NCBI GenBank assembly: GCA_030035585.1
Contig: CM057472.1
Coordinates: 87,045,601-87,109,600 of the forward strand
Direction: 5' to 3'
Length of the DNA: 64,000 nucleotides
Origin: Dugong dugon
Lineage: Eukaryota > Chordata > Mammalia > Sirenia > Dugongidae
Shown here: in pieces, positions 57,825-64,000 of the stretch
How the letters are laid out: each line of letters starts with the position of its first letter
Numbering within the stretch: the stretch's first letter is position 1
The notes under the pieces: generated by a model
Told to the model about the DNA's origin: nothing
Seen by the model: the letters and a program-made list of their open reading frames with translations, nothing else
Database searches by the model: none
Made by a program: the position numbers and the translations under genes

Positions 57825-58040
57825 AAGGAGCCCCACTGGTGCGGTGGTGAAAGCACTCTACTGCTAACCGAAAGGTCAAAGTTTCGAACTCATCAGCCAC
57901 TCCATGGGAGAGAGATGTGGCAGTCTGCTTTTGTAAAGACTTACAGCTTTGGAAACCCTGTGGGGTAGTTCTACTCTGTCCCATAGGGTCGCTATAGTTC
58001 TAAATACACTGAATGGCAACAGGTTTGGAACAGGTTTCAG
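57825..58040 (+). mobile_element. AfroSINE
   Basis: ggagccccactggtgcggtg head, accgaaaggtcaaagtttcg and tggaaaccctgtggggtagt. The short repeat agcttac at 57818-57824 and 58043-58049 is a possible target duplication. Confidence 0.92.
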
Positions 58041-58049
58041 GAAGCTTAC

Positions 58050-58984
58050 TCAAGCCTATCACAATATCCTTCTATGAGGTGGATCTTCCTTGTCGTTTGA
58101 TTTGGTTCTTTCTACACCAGCATCCTCGCTTCTCAATCTGTTACTTCTCGCCTGGTGTGTTGGTACCTCCATTTGCCCATGGAGAAGCTCAAGTGCTGCT
58201 GAGGCCTCTGCGGTTAACTGGCCTATCTCACCTCTCTTTTGTTGTCACGCCTCGAGTGAGAAAGGGGGAAAAGCAGGAGAATTGAGAGAGTGGAACACGT
58301 ATTTAAAGGAAAAAGAATCGGATAGAACATCATTGTGCACATTACAGTGCACGTCCCTTTAAGATTATTAGTCATTTAAAACCAAATGGGGTTTTGCAGC
58401 CAGAGATAATCTCTGACCAGATGATTAATGGTTTAATCGGTAATAACCTTGCATTTTTATAGAACCCTGATAGGAGTCCCCATCTGGTGAGCCAAGCTAT
58501 TTAAGGCTGTGTTAATTCTGTTAATTGCTATACGTTTGTTTGAATCGCTGGCACCTGCGGGCTTTGGGATAATGTGTTTGTTGGTGGTGGGTTTTTTTTT
58601 TTTTTTCCCCTTCTTTTTAATATGCTCATTTTATTTTACCCTGCCTCACTGTCTTTTGCTGCTGTCTCTCATGTGATCACTTAATTTCTCTTCTGTTTTT
58701 TCTTTTCTGTTGTCCTCTTGCTTCTACACTGAATGTACTTTTTTCCCCCTCTTGTTCTCACTCTCAGTAGTTCTTTGTTTCCTCAGGCTCTTGTTTCTGT
58801 GTCTTAACTGATTTCTCAGGTAGGGCTAAGGATAAGTGGTTCTATCTAAGCAGGTAAATTTAGGGCATAGCATTGGGCTTAAACATTCCCTTTTTCCTAG
58901 CAGTAAGAATACTGTGCTGTCCCAGGGTGGGCGAAGATCAAGTGAAAGTTTTACTGTGAGCATGGAAGACAAGAGCAGGGTGGG
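58050..58984. other. Repeat-free intron stretch, candidate conserved element plus pyrimidine tract
   Basis: 58330-58570 is complex sequence with many ATTA/TTAAT motifs (for example gattaatggtttaatcggta) and a CACCTG E-box. A long pyrimidine-rich stretch follows at 58591-58819 and ends in tttctcag|gtaggg at 58812-58825. No known repeat is recognised. Conservation is not tested. Confidence 0.4.
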
Positions 58985-59165
58985 CTTTAAAAACACAAGT
59001 CCAGGATTTGAGTCTTGCCTAGACTGACTACCAGCTGCGTGATTCCCAGCAAGCCACTTGACAGTTCTTTCACCTGTAAAAAGAGATAATAATACCTATT
59101 CCAAACATTTTTATATTGAGAGCGAATATGATTCAAAAAAACATGGAGGTGCTTTATAAACTGTA
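58985..59165 (+). repeat. MIR SINE
   Basis: ccaggatttgagtcttgcct, gcaagccacttgacagttct and gtaaaaagagataataatac. Confidence 0.7.
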
Positions 59166-60719
59166 AAACTGTGCAAATGCTAGTGTAGTTATTATTTATA
59201 TTTTTAACTGAAACCAAACCAATGAACTCTGACCAAGGAACCACTTACTGCTCTTTGCTGTTTCTGCAATTAAAAATTACAGAAGTTAGGACAGTCCAAT
59301 GTAGGTTAATAATAACAACTGAATTGGAACCTGGCTACTAGGTCCAGTTCTAATGCCATTTAGAAAACCATATATCTCCTTTGGACATCCATGTCGTGAT
59401 CTACAAAAGAAAGATATAATGATTGCTCAGCCAAATGTACAGTACTATGGAGAACTTCTTGAAATTATAGCATAGGAATGCAAGTTATTGCTCGTAAGGT
59501 TCTGGATACCAGTGTAGGTTTTATTCCCTTCCTTTTAGAAAGATGTGTGGAGAAGCACTGTGTAGGCATGGAAGCATAGAATGCCTAGACAGATGGAAAG
59601 AACCAACACAAAAACGAAACCAAGAAGGACAAGACTGCAACGAGGTAGAAAGGAGTGAAAACATGAACCAGAGCCTGGAGAATGAAGGAAGGTGGAGGAA
59701 GAGGAAAGGGAAGAGGAGAAACTGAATCTCAGGAGCTACCTATTAGGCTGAACAATAAGAAATTGCCATTTTTGTGGGTAAAAAAAGGCCAAACATTGGC
59801 AATTTCATGTGATTCAATTTAAGATTGAATTTTTTGTAAAGAGGATAAAGGAGATGTTTTGGAAAATATATCACCTTCTGGATTACAAGGAACTGTAACG
59901 AGCAAGAGAGAAAAGTTCTATGACGCAGACGAGGAAAGAAAATGCTGAGCTATTGGGGATGAGTGATGAATATGAGGCTTACACTGATACCCTTCTACTT
60001 TCCTAACTTGGATTAATGCTATCCCAGGATACAGGGGGAAAAAACTGAAAATAAGATATTTGAAAACTAGTTGGTGTTTTTTGAGGAATAGTAGAGAGTG
60101 GAAGTAGGTTCCTAAAGAACTAGAGATGGAAAAAAATGTAGATAATGAAAGCTGTGGATTTATGACCTTAATTGGATTCTAGGCAAAATTTTGGAGTGTA
60201 TTATTATCAGAAGGTTTGAGCCTCAAACAAAGAAAAATCAACAGAACCACCATAATTCACTAAGGACACTAAGAATAAGCCATGTTGCATCAATCAAACT
60301 CGTATATCCATTCAACAGTGTTACTATACTGGTAAATCAGGCAAGACTACGGACCTAGCATAGCTAAATATCATGAAGCCACTTGACAATACATTTTGTG
60401 GTATCCTCATCAACAAGATGGGGAAATAGCAGTTGGATGCAAGACCTATTCAGTAAAGGAATAACTAGTTAAAGATATTAATAGGTACTGGGTGAGTGGG
60501 TCCATGTTGACCTATATGGAAGTTTCTGGTGGATGCCACAAGGCTATAGATCACTCAACATTTATATTAAGGACTTGAGGGGAGGTAATAGTGCATGCTG
60601 ATAAATTTCGTGGATGGCAGGGAACTGGCAATGACAGAAAATTTGTGCTACAAGATCTGAGACTGAATTAATAGAGGTATGATCTACAAAACAAAGGAAG
60701 TGATGGTTTTACAGTGTAA
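59166..60719. other. Intron stretch without genes
   Basis: Purine-rich and unclassified. It may hold degraded retroviral-type or LINE relics, but nothing could be named. Confidence 0.35.
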
Positions 60720-60837
60720 TTTATTGGTTAAGAGAACAGAACCTGGAGCTAGAGTTCTTGGCTGCAAAGCCAAGCTCTATTCCCACTAGCTATGTGATGC
60801 TGGGTGTATTACTTAACCCTCTCTTTTCCTCACTGTG
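60720..60837 (+). repeat. MIR SINE, first half (split by AfroSINE)
   Basis: ttattggttaagagaacaga, agctatgtgatgctgggtgt and tattacttaaccctctcttt. Confidence 0.8.
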
Positions 60838-61013
60838 AGGAGCCCTGGTGATGCAGTGGTTAAAATAGCTGCTCCATGGGAGAAAGACGTGGCAGTCTGC
60901 TTCCGTAAAGATTTACAGCCTTGGAAACCCTATGGGGCAGTTCTAGTCTGTCCTATAGAGTCTCTGTGAGTGGGAATCAACTCGAAAGCAATGGGTTTGG
61001 GTTTGGTTTGGTA
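60838..61013 (+). mobile_element. AfroSINE inserted in a MIR
   Basis: ggagccctggtgatgcagtg, tggaaaccctatggggcagt and ggtttgggtttggtttggt. Target duplication cctcactgtg (60828-60837) versus cctcactttg (61014-61023), 9 of 10 matching. Confidence 0.93.
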
Positions 61014-61170
61014 CCTCACTTTGTTTATTTATTAAATGGGGACAATAATTATACCTACTTTACAGGTTGTTGTGAGTCTTAACTGAGATAATACATGCAA
61101 AATGTTGAGAACAATGCTTGGCATGCAGTAAATGCATTGTTAATCATATTTATTATCATTGTCACTATGC
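61014..61170 (+). repeat. MIR SINE, second half
   Basis: tacaggttgttgtgagtctt and aacaatgcttggcatgcagt complete the MIR. Confidence 0.8.
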
Positions 61171-61944
61171 GCTAGTGTGACTACTGGGAGTGTTTCATTT
61201 AGTTCTAGATGATGAGTTTTTTTAAAAAAGGTTAACTGACTAAAATTGACATATTAGAACATGTTTAGAGCCGAGCTATGAAAAAGGTGAAGGGGCTCAA
61301 GATCTTGACATAAAAATGATGAACTGATGAATCTAGGGACATTTAACCTGAGGAAGAAAAGATGTCTGAGCCCAGGAAGTGAGAGTTGTCTTCATACATG
61401 AAGAGTGGTCCTATGTCAGTCGGACTAAACATGACTTAAATTTCCTAATAAGAAGAACTAAGACGAATGAGTAAAAGTTGGGTACTTAATACAAGGAATA
61501 ACTTTCAATGAGAGCTGTCCAAAGCTGCCTTCAAGGTAATGAGTTCTCTGTCACCCAAGGCATTGAATCAGAGACTGGGCAACCACTTTGCTGAGGTAAA
61601 AGAGGGGATTCTAGCATCAAATGAGTAGACAGTATTGGTTTTCTAAGTTCCTTCCAAACATAACACTCTGTAGCTCTGCAGTGAATGAAACTTCTGAAAA
61701 GAGTGAGGCTGATTGATTAGACTAGGTGCATTGCATTGAAGACTTTCCTGATTCACCTGCAAATCAGTTGACTATATGTGTCCCATTGAGACTCAGGTTG
61801 CCCTTGTGGTAGGATTTGAGGTTCCCAGCCACTGCCATCACCTAGTAGTCACTTACAATTACTTCTCTTTCCTCAGACAGACCTTCACTGGCAGCATCTC
61901 CGAAATCATTGCAACCACAGTAATTATAATCGTAACAACAGCAG
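61171..61944. other. Intron stretch without genes
   Basis: Unclassified. No exon seen. Confidence 0.4.
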
Positions 61945-62165
61945 CAATAAGACTAATAATTATTGAACACTTAATGTGAATGCATGCGAAGGGTGTATCT
62001 ATACTATGCTAAGAGCTTCATATGTATTGCCTAGTTTAATTCTCACAACAAACTTGTAAGGCGGAGTCTATTATCGTTACCAGTTTACAGAGGAGGATAC
62101 TGAATTTAAACAGTGAGTTTCTTCCTCAGGGTCACACAATTAGTAAAAGTTAGAGCTGAGATGAT
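61945..62165 (-). repeat. MIR-type relic
   Basis: ttaattctcacaacaaactt, accagtttacagaggaggat and gggtcacacaattagtaaaa. Confidence 0.75.
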
Positions 62166-63249
62166 GTAAATACTGCTGCTATCGTGACTGCTGAGGCCAT
62201 CTCTACCAACTCAATCATAACTTGGTGAAGAAAAAAGGAAATAAGCTCTTAGGAAAAGGTTGGTGATGATTCTCTGGTTAAACCCACTCTAGGGAATGGT
62301 CTCTTGCTACCAGTTAAAGACTCTACTTCATAGGAAAGGTCATTTAATCAGTCAGAAACATCCAGCTGGGAGACTGGATACAATTACCTATTTTTTTTCC
62401 CACCTTGCCATTGATTGTTCTGAGAGGAAAAGCATTTTTTGCCTGATTTCTCACTTTGACTGGGCAAATTGATGTTACTCAACCTTTAGTGGAGGAAGAA
62501 TGATTTTTCATTATGAGACCTGAGACGGAAGTAGCTGTTCTTGGTATAAATGCCAAGCAATGGAATATCTTTGCCTGGAGATGTCCACTGCATCTTCACT
62601 TTTGCTCCAGCCCAGTATTTTCAGTAAAGTTGGAGCTATTTGTCTCTAACAGCCTCAAAAAGCCAGAATAAGTCAAAGATTTTTTTTAGGCTTATTGTGA
62701 ATTTTCAATCTGATTCTGTGAGTCTCTTATTTAGCTTTGCATTTTTTTTTTTAACTCTTTAAGATAAATTCAGTGGAAATCATTGCTTTCTAAAAATGTC
62801 ACTTATTTACAGCAAATGTAATTTACCACAACATTCCCACTGAGACAAAATCTCTTGTGTCTTCAAATGTCTCAAAGGAAACAAAAAAGTAGTCCTTGTA
62901 CACATATACCTACAGGGATAAAATAATCATTGAGCTAATTAATTAGCTAATGTTTTCTAAAATTGCTTTGCAAATGTAGAAATGACTATCCCATTAGTGT
63001 TATGGTGCTTCTGTAACCTTGTGTCCTGTCCCCGTGTGGACAATGCACTACAGCTAGTTTCTGCACAAATTTCAAGAGACGTATCAGGACAGATTTTTTT
63101 GCATGACAAATCAGCGAAGATGTAACATAGGACAGCAACACTGCACACCAATTATAAACCAATAAATTCTCCTTCTCTCTTCCTCTTTCTGTCCCTCACC
63201 AGACAGTATTGGCAGATGCTCTATCTCATACTTAATGAGAAAATAGAAA
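62166..63249. other. Intron stretch without genes
   Basis: AT-rich, unclassified. Confidence 0.4.
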
Positions 63250-63880
63250 CTATTCAAGTTATGCTTGCTAACCTTCTCTCCTTCCACCTTTAGATCTACC
63301 TTCAGAGATACTCCCTGCTGCTTTCTTTTCTCCTGTCTTGTAGGATGGGCTGTCCTCCTCCTCCTGAGTGCAGCTGTTATTCTCTTTTGCCTCTTTTGCA
63401 ATTTAAGCATTTTAAGCACTCCTTCTCTTTTCAGTTAACTTCAATCTTCTCCTTCATCTCCACTCCATCCCCCCAGCTAGAGACTTGCTCAAAATCATTT
63501 CTTTGATTCTGTATCCTGCTTAACTTACACCTTAGCTTATCCCTTGCTTTGATGGAAACACTTCTTGAGAAGAGTTGTCTATACCTCTTATCCTCTCTAC
63601 CTCACAGTTACTACTTAACCTTCTCCACTTGAGTGAGAATCACTTTATTATATGCTCCCACAACCCTCAGCTTATAATTTTATCATAATTTTTATTATAG
63701 TTCTTACACATTATATTTTAATGATCTATATTCATGTGCTTCCCTAATAGACTGAGTTTCTAGAAGGCAGTTAGTAGGGTATATATAGACTGGATATTCT
63801 CTTCAGAGTTAAGCATAATTACTGGCACACGAATACATGGAAAATATTTTTCTGGAAATTAATAAATGTTTGTGAACATC
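63250..63880 (+). repeat. L2 LINE 3' end
   Basis: actgagtttctagaaggcag, aattactggcacacgaatac and attaataaatgtttgtgaac. Confidence 0.55.
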
Positions 63881-63983
63881 AGTTATGGAATTATTGCACC
63901 AAACTTCCAATGTCTACTTGTATCCATTTTTTCTATAACATGTCATTCATGCCCTTATTCATGAGTACAGTAAATGCCCATGG

Positions 63984-64000
63984 AGTGCTTTCTCTTTCAG
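63984..64000 (+). other. NRXN3: Possible acceptor of the next NRXN3 exon at the window edge
   Basis: The last bases read agtgctttctctttcag, a good pyrimidine tract and AG. No later exon of the LNS2 region is found inside the window, so exon sequence encoding VVYKNND may start at 64001. This cannot be confirmed from the window. Confidence 0.4.

Larger units (their letters stand above)
52726..64000 (+). other. NRXN3: NRXN3 intron downstream of the LNS2 exons (continues to or beyond window end)
   Basis: At least 11.3 kb starting with donor gtaaag. It holds four AfroSINEs, MIR and L2 relics, a CA repeat and a repeat-free AT-rich stretch near 58.3-58.6 kb. None of the open frames resembles the next expected neurexin segment, so that exon must lie at or beyond 64001. 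Confidence 0.8.

Overview
The window is nuclear DNA from a placental mammal, almost certainly an afrotherian and most likely an elephant. Three things point there. There are many tRNA-type SINEs of the AfroSINE kind. There are many copies of one RTE-clade (BovB-like) LINE ending in (AAC)n. The L1 3' ends are unlike those of primates or rodents. There are no bacterial operons, CRISPR arrays, rRNA genes or free-standing tRNA genes.

The only gene I can support is neurexin-3 (NRXN3, alpha form), on the + strand. The window holds the part that encodes the second laminin/neurexin/sex-hormone-globulin (LNS2) domain. The first LNS2 exon is at 46471-46772. The tiny alternatively spliced splice-site-2 (SS2) exon is at 50663-50707. 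The next LNS2 exon is at 52564-52725. The three join in frame. Everything before 46471 is intron, and so is everything after 52725. The window stops on an acceptor-like ...ctttctctttcag, so the next coding exon may start at base 64001.

Region by region: 1-46470 is a large repeat-rich intron. It contains one near-full-length but dead RTE LINE (about 30121-33374), several 5'-truncated or internally deleted RTE copies, a solo LTR with a 5-bp target duplication (19915-20416), a second LTR split by an RTE, two L1 3' ends with clear target-site duplications, AfroSINEs of several ages, a tRNA-Gly-headed SINE, hAT and MER5 DNA transposons, and old MIR and L2 sequence. 46471-52725 is the coding cluster. 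Its introns are pyrimidine-rich and poor in transposons, as expected around a regulated neuronal microexon. 52726-64000 is intron again, with four AfroSINEs, MIR/L2 and a repeat-free AT-rich stretch near 58.3-58.6 kb.

The most interesting regulatory signals surround SS2. A tight array of ACTAAY motifs (QKI or branch-point-like) lies about 100 bases upstream of the microexon. The microexon has two in-phase donors, giving 8 or 15 codons. The following intron has a poly-pyrimidine acceptor fused directly to a donor (CAG|GTGAGG), which resembles a recursive splice site. No previously undescribed multi-gene system is visible. All assignments come from reading the sequence; no database search was run.
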